Shown here: piece by piece, positions 45,490 through 55,706 of the stretch
Position numbering within the stretch: the stretch's first letter is position 1
How the letters are laid out: the number at the start of each line of letters is the position of its first letter
Position numbers and translations under genes: made by a program
Assembly (NCBI GenBank): GCA_002077065.1
Contig: NAJO01000015.1
Coordinates: forward strand, 248,001 to 312,000
Reading direction: 5' to 3'
Source of the DNA: Cryoendolithus antarcticus
Taxonomy: Eukaryota > Ascomycota > Dothideomycetes > Cladosporiales > Cladosporiaceae
Length of the DNA stretch: 64,000 bases
Notes under the pieces: model-generated
Told to the model about the DNA's origin: nothing
The model's database searches: none
The model's input: the letters and a program-made list of their open reading frames with translations, nothing else

Positions 45490-46137
45490 ATGTCTGCGGA
45501 TCTGCGCTCCTCCTTCGTCCCCGGATCAGCGGCGGCTACCCTCGACCTCCCTATCCCAGTGCCGCGTTTGGACTTTCGCATGTCAGTGACGCTCAACCCG
45601 AAGATCTCACTCGGGCCAGGACCCTTTGGCCAGAGGAATTGGATCAGCTTCAGTGGCGGGCAATGGCAGGCTACATGGGGTTTGGGTGTTGTAGTGGTAC
45701 GCCCGTTCGCCATCTTAGCCCAGCCTCAGTTCAGCTGAGACAATGTCGTCTAGCCCGGCGGTCAAGACTCTCAGCTCGTGCACCCTGAGACGCTACATAC
45801 ATGGCTCGAGACCAACTATCTACTCCAAACCTCCGACGAGCCACCGGCATACATCGCCGTGCAGACTTCTGGCTGGCGGACGGGCCCGAGAGAGGTGCTG
45901 GAAAAGCTGTTCGATCCCGTGTTGGCGGATGCAGTAAATCCGAGTGAGTATCAGATGAGGTTGAATGTGAAGCTCGAGACGGGGGATGAGAGATATGCTA
46001 AGGTTGTGAATGGTGGTATGTGGATCGGTAGTGGAGCGAGGAGAGGGGCAGAAGGTGAGTGTTCCGTCGGGGCAATCGTGATCGCCGCCACTAACAGCGC
46101 ATCGACAGTAATCTACGATGCATACAGAATCAATTGA
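45490..46137 (+). CDS. DUF3237 family protein
   Basis: Small beta-rich protein of unknown function found in bacteria and fungi. Exons 45490-45696, 45754-46054, 46109-46137; 178 residues. Family features in order: P-F-G-Q-R-N-W-I with G-G-x-W, the P-G-G-Q-D segment formed by the first splice, E-T-N-Y-L-L-Q-T, W-R-T-G-P, and near the end G-M-W-I-G-S-G and the final Y-D-A-Y-R. The last intron (54 nt) is in frame and stop-free, so an unspliced form would carry 18 extra residues before the terminal Y-D-A-Y-R. An in-frame ATG at 45466 is an alternative start. Confidence 0.82.
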
Positions 46138-46301
46138 TCAATACGAGAAGCTCTACCATGATGCGATGACACCAGTACTCACGTAAGCATTACTGCCAGC
46201 ATACCCTGGCCGACCCGACCACGCACCATCGCCACGAGCCTAGATCGCTCTGTTACAGTGTTTTACCTAGTCCAACCCGCTCTCAGCATTACAGTCCATC
46301 A

Positions 46302-46721
46302 TCAGTGGTCATTAGTCGTCAACGCCGTCCCCGACGCATTAATCTGCGCCATCCGAGACTCGGCCATGTGGTCGAGACTCTCATCAAGGTAGGAGAAGCC
46401 GGTTCCGCCCAGCTCGATACCCAGCTGCCCTCCCTTTCGTCACTGGCCAGATACCACGACAGTCTTCCAGACGATGTTCTCGGTAGACCAGTCTCTGGCG
46501 CAGCTACACCATCAGCGCGCAGCTGAGGTGACTCCTGTGGTTGCATGTCTTGATCGTTCTGTGCGCTTAGGGGTGGATGAGCGAGCGCGATTGGCGACAG
46601 CATCGACTCGGGTTGGTCGAGGAGTCAAGGGTCTTTCGCCTGCAGTAGGACTTGAGGGACGAGATGAAGACTCGATGAACTTGTCGAGGAAGTTGGACTC
46701 CCACTTGGATACAGCAGACAT
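46302..46721 (-). pseudogene. Possible small gene broken by two in-frame stops
   Basis: A single minus-strand frame reads protein-like from ATG 46721 (M-S-A-V-S-K-W-E-S-N-F-L-D-K-F, then a Ser/Pro/Arg-rich part) to a stop at 46304-46302 after L-G-I-E-L-G-G-T-G-F-S-Y-L-D-E-S. TGA codons interrupt it at 46514-46512 and again 28 codons later. An intron of about 90-110 nt ending at the CAG before C-terminal L-G-I-E-L could remove both, but no good donor is visible. No family recognised. A neighbouring frame is also open here, so this call is tentative. Confidence 0.35.
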
Positions 46722-47742
46722 ATCGTAAGTTGAATGTGACGTACAGCGACTCAGACCATTGGTGCCGGGGGACGAGCTTGATTGGATGGAGCAAATGCTT
46801 GCTGTTGTTATTCGTTGAGCGATTGTCGGAAGCTTGACATGTCCTGCTCGAGTGCGCGCTGGCTCTTCATATGTTTCCTAACGGAAGCTTCAAGTGAACT
46901 CAGGATCCTTCCGCGATAGCCAGGCGATCGTCCGCATAACGCTAATCGCTTAGCGAGGCGATCACATTCGTCGGCCTGCATGCTTGATGCGCAACGTTCG
47001 GTTCGAAGCATATGCACGAGGCTGACGCTAAGCATGCATGTCACGAATGGTCAGCATACCGTAGCTTGGTCATACGTGCACTGACCGTGCGAAGTTAACG
47101 ATAGAAGCCGCATGGAGCCGGAGCTGTAGCATACCTGTAGATGTAACGGAGATGTTGAACACAATCGTTATCTAAGTCATAGCTGTCGACTGAACACCTG
47201 CTATGACTGCTGGATGAGTCTTGTGCTACTGGGACAGCGATCGAACGCACGAACGGGGTTACCGTGATTACGCCGCCATGACCGGTCGGTGTGGACCAAG
47301 GCGACGTCAGGTGAACGGCACAGTCATGATGCGAGAACTGCGATCTGCGAACGCAATGTCGTAGTGTTTCATATGGAGACTGCATTCGTCTTCCTACCTT
47401 GTGATCGTGCGCTTCGGCCTCTGCCAAGCCTCGATCAAGTGACCAGTGTCTGACTGTTGCAGTGCCGTGAACAACTCGAGCATTGTGGTCATGAGACCTG
47501 GAGATGGATTGGTGGACACTGGAGCTGAGATGTGCTACCAACAAACGTACTTTTTTTGGCAGATTGCAATAGAGGTCCATTTATGAGATAATTTGCTCGT
47601 CAGTATTTGATGCATTTCGCCCATCACATCGGTCGACTGGCATACACACACCCCTCAAGTGATGCTCTGAATCGCCGCGTGTGTTCTCCAATGATGTGTA
47701 AGTAGTGCTGTGTCCTCGATCCCTTCCTCGACGCTCAAACGG
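46722..47742. other. Intergenic region
   Basis: About 1 kb with only short overlapping frames; nothing recognised. Confidence 0.55.
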
Positions 47743-48834
47743 TCACGGATCTGGCTTTGTCTGGTCGACCAGGCCGTGAGAGTGCTGAGCCTCGATGTCG
47801 AAGTATGGCTTGCGCTTGGCAAACTCCGCCACTCCGAGGGCACCAGCATAGACTGGATTAATTTCATCGTCGACCAACAGCGGCTTTTGGCCGAAGGCGC
47901 GGAGCAGCTCTTCCACCTCCAGACGAAGACGTGGATCTTCGGCATAATCGCCGTAAAAGATCAGCTTTGTGATGTTGTATGATAGGTGGCCAGACGGGGG
48001 AAAGGACTTGATCAAACGCTGTCTCACTGCGTCCCAATAATGTTCCTCATTCGGATTATCATGCTTTGAGTCTCGCCCAAGATGCTGCTCACTGGGAAAG
48101 CCATACCACCAGCTCTGATACGCTGACCATTGTCTGGAGGTCCGGGTGATCTCCAGTTCGTTTGCATAGTAGCCAATCAGGTAGAAAACATCATACGGCG
48201 CTCTCGTGCCATTCTTGCATTCAGAGCCAGCGGTGTACGGCTGACAGAGGCCGAAGCCGTGACCAGCAACGATCGCATTCTCTGCAAAGATCAACGGTTC
48301 ACCCATCGCTGCGTTCCATGTGATGATTGGAAGATACTCCATGCCGGCTGTTTCGAAAGCATGCTGCAAGATGGGTGCCACGGCAAACTCTCCGTAGTGA
48401 TGCACCCGGTTATGCGCCGGAAGGCTGACTGCAGCAGCTCTGACCGGTCTACCCAGCTTCGCCGCTGCGAGTTGAGCGAGCGAATCCACCATCTCGACCA
48501 GAACCAAACGATCAGCTTCCAACGTAGTATCGCTGCCATCGTAGCGCATATACCTAGTGTCGACGCAGAATTTGAACATCAAATCATGCCATGCTTTATC
48601 CCCGTTGACACGTCCAAGAGCAATGTTCGACCCATTCTCATAGGAGACTGCGACAGAACTGTGATAAGCGTTAGTGCCGCGCACCATCCTTACGAAGAAT
48701 TCCGGCTCACCCATAGGCCGGGGTGAATTGGAAGCCAATGCCATAGTCCTGGTCACGAGTGACGTGCGCTGTGGATATCTGGAAATGAACACACGCAAGA
48801 GCGCAGCGCAGTATGGTGCTCTTGCTAAAATCAT
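47743..48834 (-). CDS. Hypothetical protein with a faint Hsp70/actin-like (ASKHA) pattern
   Basis: 363 residues, one exon. After a basic N-terminus the frame has features recalling ASKHA-fold ATPases: an early strand pair (V-A-V-S-Y-E-N-G-S), a V-S-L-P-A-H-N-R segment followed by a helix ending E-T-A-G-M, as in the Hsp70 phosphate-2 region, and near the C-terminus N-P-V-Y-A-G-A-L-G-V-A-E-F-A, like the last helix of fungal Hsp70-like proteins. The nucleotide-binding glycine loops are weak, so ATPase activity is doubtful. The family call is inference. ATG at 48834 is the first in frame; Met31 is another possible start. Confidence 0.55.
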   Translation of the reverse strand: MILARAPYCAALLRVFISRYPQRTSLVTRTMALASNSPRPMGEPEFFVRMVRGTNAYHSSVAVSYENGSNIALGRVNGDKAWHDLMFKFCVDTRYMRYDGSDTTLEADRLVLVEMVDSLAQLAAAKLGRPVRAAAVSLPAHNRVHHYGEFAVAPILQHAFETAGMEYLPIITWNAAMGEPLIFAENAIVAGHGFGLCQPYTAGSECKNGTRAPYDVFYLIGYYANELEITRTSRQWSAYQSWWYGFPSEQHLGRDSKHDNPNEEHYWDAVRQRLIKSFPPSGHLSYNITKLIFYGDYAEDPRLRLEVEELLRAFGQKPLLVDDEINPVYAGALGVAEFAKRKPYFDIEAQHSHGLVDQTKPDP

Positions 48835-50283
48835 GCATGATCGTCACTCGCAAAACAGCTCGCCGAGTATGAGTCGATGCGGCGGACTAAGCAGGATATC
48901 GACCGGAATTTGACGAACAGAACATGAATGCTGCTGGCTGGCATCGTCCAGGAGAGCACAGGGTGGGTGTAACATCTCACGCTGTGCCGCACTGCTGCCT
49001 GGCAATCATTACGGTGCCGCAATTCGAGCACCCATCAGATGCAGCATCATCAGGAGACGATAGCAACGATGCAGAGCCGCCAGCCAAAAGCTTGGCTAGC
49101 GGGAGGCGGCAAAATTGTTTGGCAGGCAGTCCTCCTCTCACTCATAGTCCTACTTCAAACGTCAACATCGACCTTGCATCAATAGCAGTGTCAAATACAT
49201 GCAACGAGCCCAAGTGCTGTTTCTCCGCCTCGCCTGCGCCACCACAGCGTCCACAGCCATGCCGCACAACACTATCTGACCTGCAGATCTTCGTTATCAC
49301 GGACAGAGCATAAACTGGACCTGAACAATGCCGATGCTATACCCCTGTGATGTGCTGACCCTCTAGAACAAGAACGCTCGTGGTCAAGCAGAGAGCGCTG
49401 GAGTGTTCGACAACAAACTGCTGTAATGTCCGGTGCTACACATCGCCTGGTCCATGCAAACCTGGAGCTCCTGGGCGGCGTACTACTGCCCCCTAAGCTG
49501 TAGGCGCCAGCAAGTTTCAGGGACCTCATGGAATTGCCCAGCCAGCGCGTCCGTCGAAGACTACGCGCTCGTGCGCAACTTTGTGCTTGAACACCAAAAC
49601 TGCGCTCGCGATGCCTATCTACAGCTAGCGACCTACTGGACTGCCGCTTGTGCCGGCCGGCGGCAAAGCTCCCCAGTGACGAACCATTCGTTATGGGAAG
49701 ACGGACGGTGGGTCTTCTCTGACTTCGCTGCGCAAACCGCAACTGCCTGTCCTTCCAGCACTGTCACTGTTAGGTGAAAGTGCAAATTGCACGCAGGCTT
49801 AGCCAGCAATACAGGTCGGAGAGACCTCTCGATGTCAAAAATTCCATTGCCGGCGACTAGATCTCATCGGTTCAACTGCCAACGTCGACGCCGTCTCGCT
49901 GGGTTGTGTCACTTGCGGAGTTACATCTCCTCGCACTTGTTAGTACGTTTTGCTTAACTTGGATAAGCGCCCCAGCCGTGGTATGCACCTATATGGCGTT
50001 CGTGGAGTTGGCCATTTCCACGTGCCACGAGCCTGTACCAAAACCACAATATCTGTACGAATTGCCGCCGAAGACTTCACAGCCTCAATGTAGGCAAGGG
50101 GCGCTCGCGTATTGGACCATCATGGCAGGCTCCTCTTCCTCGATGGAATATAAGATGCCTTCGAGGTAGGTTTCCAGGTTTGTCTCTCCATCATGAGTTC
50201 AACCTGTTCATACAATAGCTCTTACCTTCCACCGCAAACCACCACCCTTATCTCCTGCTGACCGTGCCCTCGGGAGCCCAAGC
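48835..50283. other. Intergenic region
   Basis: About 1.4 kb. Frames at 48924-49313 and 49433-49777 have no domain and composition not clearly different from chance. The end holds the promoter of the hydrolase. Confidence 0.5.
50149..50154 (+). promoter_or_regulatory. TATA-like box upstream of the SGNH hydrolase
   Basis: TATAAG lies about 130 nt before the ATG, a reasonable distance for a fungal TATA element. Confidence 0.3.
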
Positions 50284-51608
50284 ATGTCTCCACGAAGCAG
50301 CACAGTAGCCGCGATTGCTTTTCTCAACGGGCTCGCATGGGCTCATCCAGCTTTCATCATCCCTAATCCAATTCAACCGAAGTCTACCTACAAGTTTGCA
50401 ACCATAGGGGACTCTTGGGCTGTCAGTTCGCGATCTTCGGCATCACTTGACCATCGCTGACATTGAGACAGAGCGGCGTGACATATGCTGTCGGGGGTGC
50501 GACCAATTACGATGACAATGGATCGGGCTGCATGCGTGTCAAGCACGGCTATGGACCGCAGCTTAGCAAGGACTTTCCTGGTGACATTCGAACCTTCTTC
50601 GATTTCGCCGCCTGCTCGGGTGGGAAGCTTGTCGACATGGTGCAAGGCCAGCAGCAGATGTCGCAGATCCCAGACGATACCCGGCTCGTAACCATGCAAG
50701 CGGGAGGTCAGCGCAGTGGCAAGGTCTAGTCCTCTGCTGGTACGAACGCTGACCATTGTGTAGGCAACGATGCAGGCTTCTACAATGTCGCCCGTGATTG
50801 TATCTACCATAACGACTGGTCAAAGGATTACGGCGGTGACTACCCCAAGCCAGGTGCCTGTGCCGACTCCATCGCGGCCGCGGAGAAGTACATCACAGCA
50901 GCTCCAGAAGGCCTCGCAGGTGGGACTTATCCCGACACATACGCTACCGTCCTGGATCTTCTCGACAATAGCATACCTGCCAAGCAGGACGGCTTCCAGC
51001 TGTATGTCCTAGGGTATGCCCATTACTTCAATGAGGCGCCCGAGTCGGACTGGTGCAATGACATTTCGTTCAGCGTCAATAGGCATGAACTTATCCCGAA
51101 CACACGACCCGGCCTCAGCCACGAGCTTCGCGCCAAGATCAACTCACTGACTACAATGCTTAACGACCAGATTCGCAACGTCGTCGGCCAGTTCGCTGAT
51201 CGTGGCGTGCACTACGTTTCCGTCACCGAAGGCTTTGAAGGCCATCGCTTTTGCGAGAAGAGTTCCGGCGACAAGCTCGCAGATTACTATAACAATTTCT
51301 GGGGTAGCGATGATGTCTGGTTCTGGAATGCTGGCCTCCGAGGTCTTGCGACTCCAGTCACTTCGCTCGACTATTTCAACGAGGTCAAGGCGGCACAGAT
51401 GTTCAATGCCACCTACCTGGCACCGGAGACGTCCACGGAGGCAGTCAACTTCTGGGACTGGACCGACCTCCTCAACTTCGAGAAGGGCATCAAGGGTATC
51501 TTGCCGTTTCAAGGCGCTACACCGGGACTGTTGCTTAGGCCGTTCCATCCCACCGAGCCGGGTCACACAGCGATCAAGAACGCAATCAAGGCACAGATCA
51601 AGGTGTAG
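50284..51608 (+). CDS. Secreted SGNH/GDSL-type hydrolase
   Basis: Probable extracellular esterase or lipase. Exons 50284-50421, 50472-50706, 50764-51608; introns 50 and 57 nt; 405 residues. The signal peptide ends near Ala-His-Pro (about residue 21). Block I is G-D-S-W-A-S-G with the nucleophile Ser44, formed across the first splice. Block III is G-G-N-D with Asn126, formed across the second splice. Block V is F-H-P-T-E-P-G-H near the C-terminus (His386 or His392 as catalytic base). Both splices are needed to make the family motifs, which supports them. The substrate cannot be told. Confidence 0.88.
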
Positions 51609-53381
51609 CGATGTATTGTGACTGTGCCTCGGCAATCACGTGTTGGACAGATGGTAGACTTTGACTACCCGCATCGGCCATGGCGCTCGGAGAGGAATAG
51701 AGGGACTACATGCTTGCGCTGTTATCGTTACCAAGGGGGAGGGATCGTTGGCTATGGAGTAAGAGTCATTCGTCGGTGCGCCAACTCGCTATCTCAATCT
51801 TGTCGACATCTCAATGCATATCATGTCCCGTCCCCGTCATCGCACCCCGTCATTGCGGAGAAGTCAGACGTGAGAGCACTCGGGTATGACATCGCCAAAC
51901 TCCCAACCCACGACTGCTCTGCCCGCTCGCAAGACGACGTTGCGATCAGCCAGTCAATTGGCAGCACTGAGTCACTAATGGCGTTCTCTCAGATTGCCTT
52001 CAAGCCACAGAGTCGATCTTACTGCCACTCGAAAGTCAAAATGACGGGACGTGATTAGAGTTAGCCATCTGCACGTCAGTGACGCTAGAAAGTGAACATC
52101 ACTAGACTCGCTGCTCTCATGATGGAAGCTAACGTGTGCATCGATCGAAAATACTGCTCCATTTGTCCGCTGAAGCTCAAAATGCGCATCCTTGACTTCA
52201 GCCGCTGTTACTTCCTGCAATCGCAATGGGACTCCCAGGTCGTACAGGCGATATTACAGCTGAGGCGCGAGGAAGCGGCGTACCTGGCGGTACTACAGCA
52301 GCAATTGTGAAACCCGTCGTCTTGGGACCTGCGCAGGGGCAAACAATGTACGCGAGCTTGAACCGGTAGCGAACAAGGTTCGTCAAATGCTGGGGAAGGA
52401 CTGTGGAGATTTCGGTGCATGGTCGCAGCTCAGGTTCATGCAGACGCGAGCATGGCAAGATGTTCACGCGTTTACTCTTTATGAGCATCCGTGCCATTTC
52501 CAGCTCGTATTGACAGTCGTTAATGTCAATCAATCTATCTCGAAGATTTCTCAATCCTTCGTGACCGTGTACCTCGTCCTGCATTCCGCCGCAGCTGAAA
52601 CGCACAGCATCCTACCACGTGTGTCACGTGCAAGCCACGCGACAAATGCCACTCTAAACCTTCTTGGCAACGCTCACGTTCAAGACTCAACCTCACTTCC
52701 CCAGACCCTCTCTTGGGCCCTTCAAACTCGTTCCCTTCGTCCATTCGCCTTCCCAGATCTCGGCAGCATAGGCAAAGCATTTGGCTGCTCTCAGCATCAA
52801 GCTTGCCAACCGCCACCAGAATCCCACATCCAGCAATTCATCCGCCTTCCAAGACGAGGCGTCGGCTTGGCGGTGTTGGCAAAGCGCCCACGCGCCATAC
52901 AAACGCGTTCTGGATTCCTGTGCCAATGCTCGGCCTACATGCACACCCTGCAAAACGTGGCTTGCAACACGATGCTACGGCCCGCGCTTGCGTTCAGCGA
53001 GATGGCTCGCACTCACTGGTCCCCGTCTGCCGGCCCCATGGGGAGAGTGGACGGAATTTATCCATGTCTCTTTGTTTGCGAAGGCGAGCCGGCGTCGTGC
53101 CCGAACCGAGGGTGGTGGGGACTTTGCTGTACGAAGTGCTTGCTGCGCCGCCGCTGTGCGACATATCAGACCATGTCCCTTGGCGCATGAGGGATTGGGG
53201 GCGGCAGATGCGCTGGTGTATCTTGTTTGCTCTCAGCTCCCGTTCAACCGGCGTAAATTGGACCGGGTGTTGGGGTGATACACATGTATAAGACCCGATG
53301 TCCCCTGCCGCTGTCATGTAAGGCTGTGTTCTGCGCTCTCTTTTCTCTCTTTCTGCTGTGCTTCGCGAGTCTCGATTCAGC
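51609..53381. other. Intergenic region
   Basis: Contains several long overlapping plus-strand frames (52387-53190, 52713-53291, 52781-53278) caused by a stretch poor in stops. None shows a domain, signal peptide or preferred codon pattern. A pyrimidine-rich stretch precedes the transporter ATG. Confidence 0.5.
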
Positions 53382-55037
53382 ATGGCGGACGTCAAGGCAC
53401 CTGTCGATACGCACGAGGATCGTTCGCTGTCGGACGTTGACAATGAGAAACACCATGCTCAGCATCACACTGCCGCTATTGCGGAGAACCTCGACGATTT
53501 GGATGATCCTGATGCTGGCAAGTCCGCCGAGGAGCGCGCTGCTATCGTATGGATAACCTTGAAGCCTCCGACATTGACCTTCAACTACTGACATAATCTT
53601 CAGGACAAGGCTCTGATGCGCAAAGTCGACCTCTGGCTCATCCCGTGGCTATGTCTTCTCTATCTGCTCTCATTTCTTGATCGTACCAACATTGGCAATG
53701 CCAGGCTCGCGGGCATGGAGAAGTCGCTCAACATGACGAAACACCCGCATTACTACAACAACACTCTGACGATCTTCTTCATCTCCTACGCACTCGCTGA
53801 GCCGGTCACCAACGTTCTGCTCAAACGGTTGACACCCAGAGTGTTCTTCACCGGTATCATCCTGACTTGGGGTCTAATCATGACGCTCATGGGTCTTGTC
53901 ACTAGCTACGGCGGTCTCCTCGCCTGCCGTTGGTTCTTGGGGTTGGCAGAGGCTGGCTTGTTCCCGGGTACGTCGTGTTCATCAATGTCGCTGCATTCAC
54001 AAAGACTAACAAGCTCGATAGGCGTCAACTACTACCTGTCCTGCTGGTACAAGCGCTCTGAACTCGGCGTCCGCGCCGCGACCTTCTTCTCCGCCGCCGC
54101 TCTGGCCGGCTCGTTCGGCGGTCTCCTCGCGGCTGCTATCGCGAAGATGAACGGCGTAGGCGGCAAGCCCGGCTGGGCATGGATCTTCATCATCGAAGGC
54201 ATCGCGACTATGTTCGTCGGCTGCTTCTGCTGGTGGATGGTCTTTGACTGGCCCGCGACAGCCCGCTTCCTGTCGCCCGAGGACCGCATTCGTCTGCGCC
54301 GTCGCCTTGCAGCCGACAACCAGTCCAGCAGTGCGGAGGAGTACGACAAGCGTCACATCATCGCTGCGCTGAAGGATTGGAAGTGCTACGCCTACGCATT
54401 CATTTACATGGGCGTGCTCATGCCGCTGTACGCTTTCTCGCTTTTCCTCCCAACAATTCTGGCTGGTATGGGATACGCCGGCACCAAGGCGCAACTCCTC
54501 TCCGTCCCGCCTTACGCTTGCGCTGCCGCAATGACGATCTTCGTCGGCTGGGTCGCCGATCGTACTCGCCAGCGTGGTCTGTGCAACATGGTCGTCGTAT
54601 CGTTTGCAATCGTGGGCTTTACGATGTTGATCTCTACGAAGAACCCACACATCCAGTACGCCGGTACTTTCCTCGGCGCCATGGGCATCTACCCAACCAT
54701 CCCCAACACCCTCTCGTGGGCCAGCAACAACATCGAGGGCGTGTACAAGCGTGGTGTCATCATTGGCATTGTCGTCGGCTGGGGTAATCTCAACGGTGTC
54801 GTGTCGTCGAACATCTTCCTCGCGGAGCAGAAGCCAAGGTACTGGACTGGACACGGCACTGTATTGGGCTACCTGATTGTCTGTGTGCTTGGAGGTACAA
54901 TCTTCATCTACACCAAGTTGAGGATGGAGAACAAGGCTAGGTTGAGCGGCAAGAGGGATGCCATGCATGCTGGGAAGACGGATGACCAGATCTGGCTCGC
55001 GGGTGACAACAGGCCTGACTTCATCTACACTTTGTAG
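53382..55037 (+). CDS. MFS transporter, anion:cation symporter (Dal5/Tna1) family
   Basis: Plasma-membrane proton symporter; relatives carry allantoate, nicotinate, pantothenate or other organic anions. Exons 53382-53546, 53604-53967, 54022-55037; 514 residues, typical for the family. Acidic N-terminal tail, then about 12 membrane segments. Family marks: F-L-D-R-T-N-I-G-N-A-R in the first helix, R-W-F-L-G-L-A-E-A-G-L-F-P-G with V-N-Y-Y-L-S-x-W-Y formed by the second splice, and W-x-W-I-F-I-I-E-G. The second intron (54 nt) is in frame and without stops, so retention would insert 18 residues in the middle of the conserved helix 4-5 region. Substrate unknown. Confidence 0.9.
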
Positions 55038-55706
55038 AGTACAGTCTAGAGTTCATAGATTCATTTGGCGGTGCTGGCTTGGCTGGAAGAGTAGACAGTA
55101 TCGAAGGTCTTGACCTTGCCTCACCTTGCAATCTCAAGCCATCCTCCATCATCGCGAAGCTGCTCCTGTGCCCTGCGAGTTGGCGCCATCGGACTTGTCC
55201 GGTACACTGAGCTCGCTCCCGAATGAAGGATGCCTCTGCTGGAGTGATGGCGTGGTATTGACATGGGATCTTGTCAAGCGTGTACGATTCATGGCGCTGG
55301 CAATCTGCAGCTCGACGTCACCGACACTGGTCTGACCAACCCCACCACATCGCAGCCACAACCTTTTGCTCTGGGTACATTTCGTGACATGTGAGACTTT
55401 CCTTCCCTCTTCATCCTGCCGTCTCGCCGCCTGCCGCCCGGGTGAGACTATCTTGAGTGCGGTGTGCTACAACCGCACCTCACTTCTGGCTATCTCAGCT
55501 ATTCTTGCCTCAGTCGTGTCTTGAATAGCGTTGAGCGTCCTTTCTTCACTTCACGACTACCGGGCAGGAAGGAGCCCGCGCTCTTGTACCACTTGGAAGC
55601 GGCCGAGCACGTGCAAAACAAAGTATCCCACGCTGCTCGCCTTCCTCGAATCCATATACCCAGTATCACTCCACCGTCATTCTCTATCAATCCCCCGTAG
55701 CCGGCC
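55038..55706. other. Intergenic region
   Basis: About 670 bp between two plus-strand genes. Nothing recognised beyond presumed 3' and 5' flanks. Confidence 0.55.

Noticed and set aside
52387..53190. 267-codon plus-strand open frame, with two more long frames overlapping it
   Set aside because: Three overlapping frames are open at once, which points to a stretch poor in stop codons. No domain, signal peptide or splice context was seen.
54006..54968. 320-codon minus-strand frame
   Set aside because: Antisense to the conserved MFS transporter exon 3 and without protein features.
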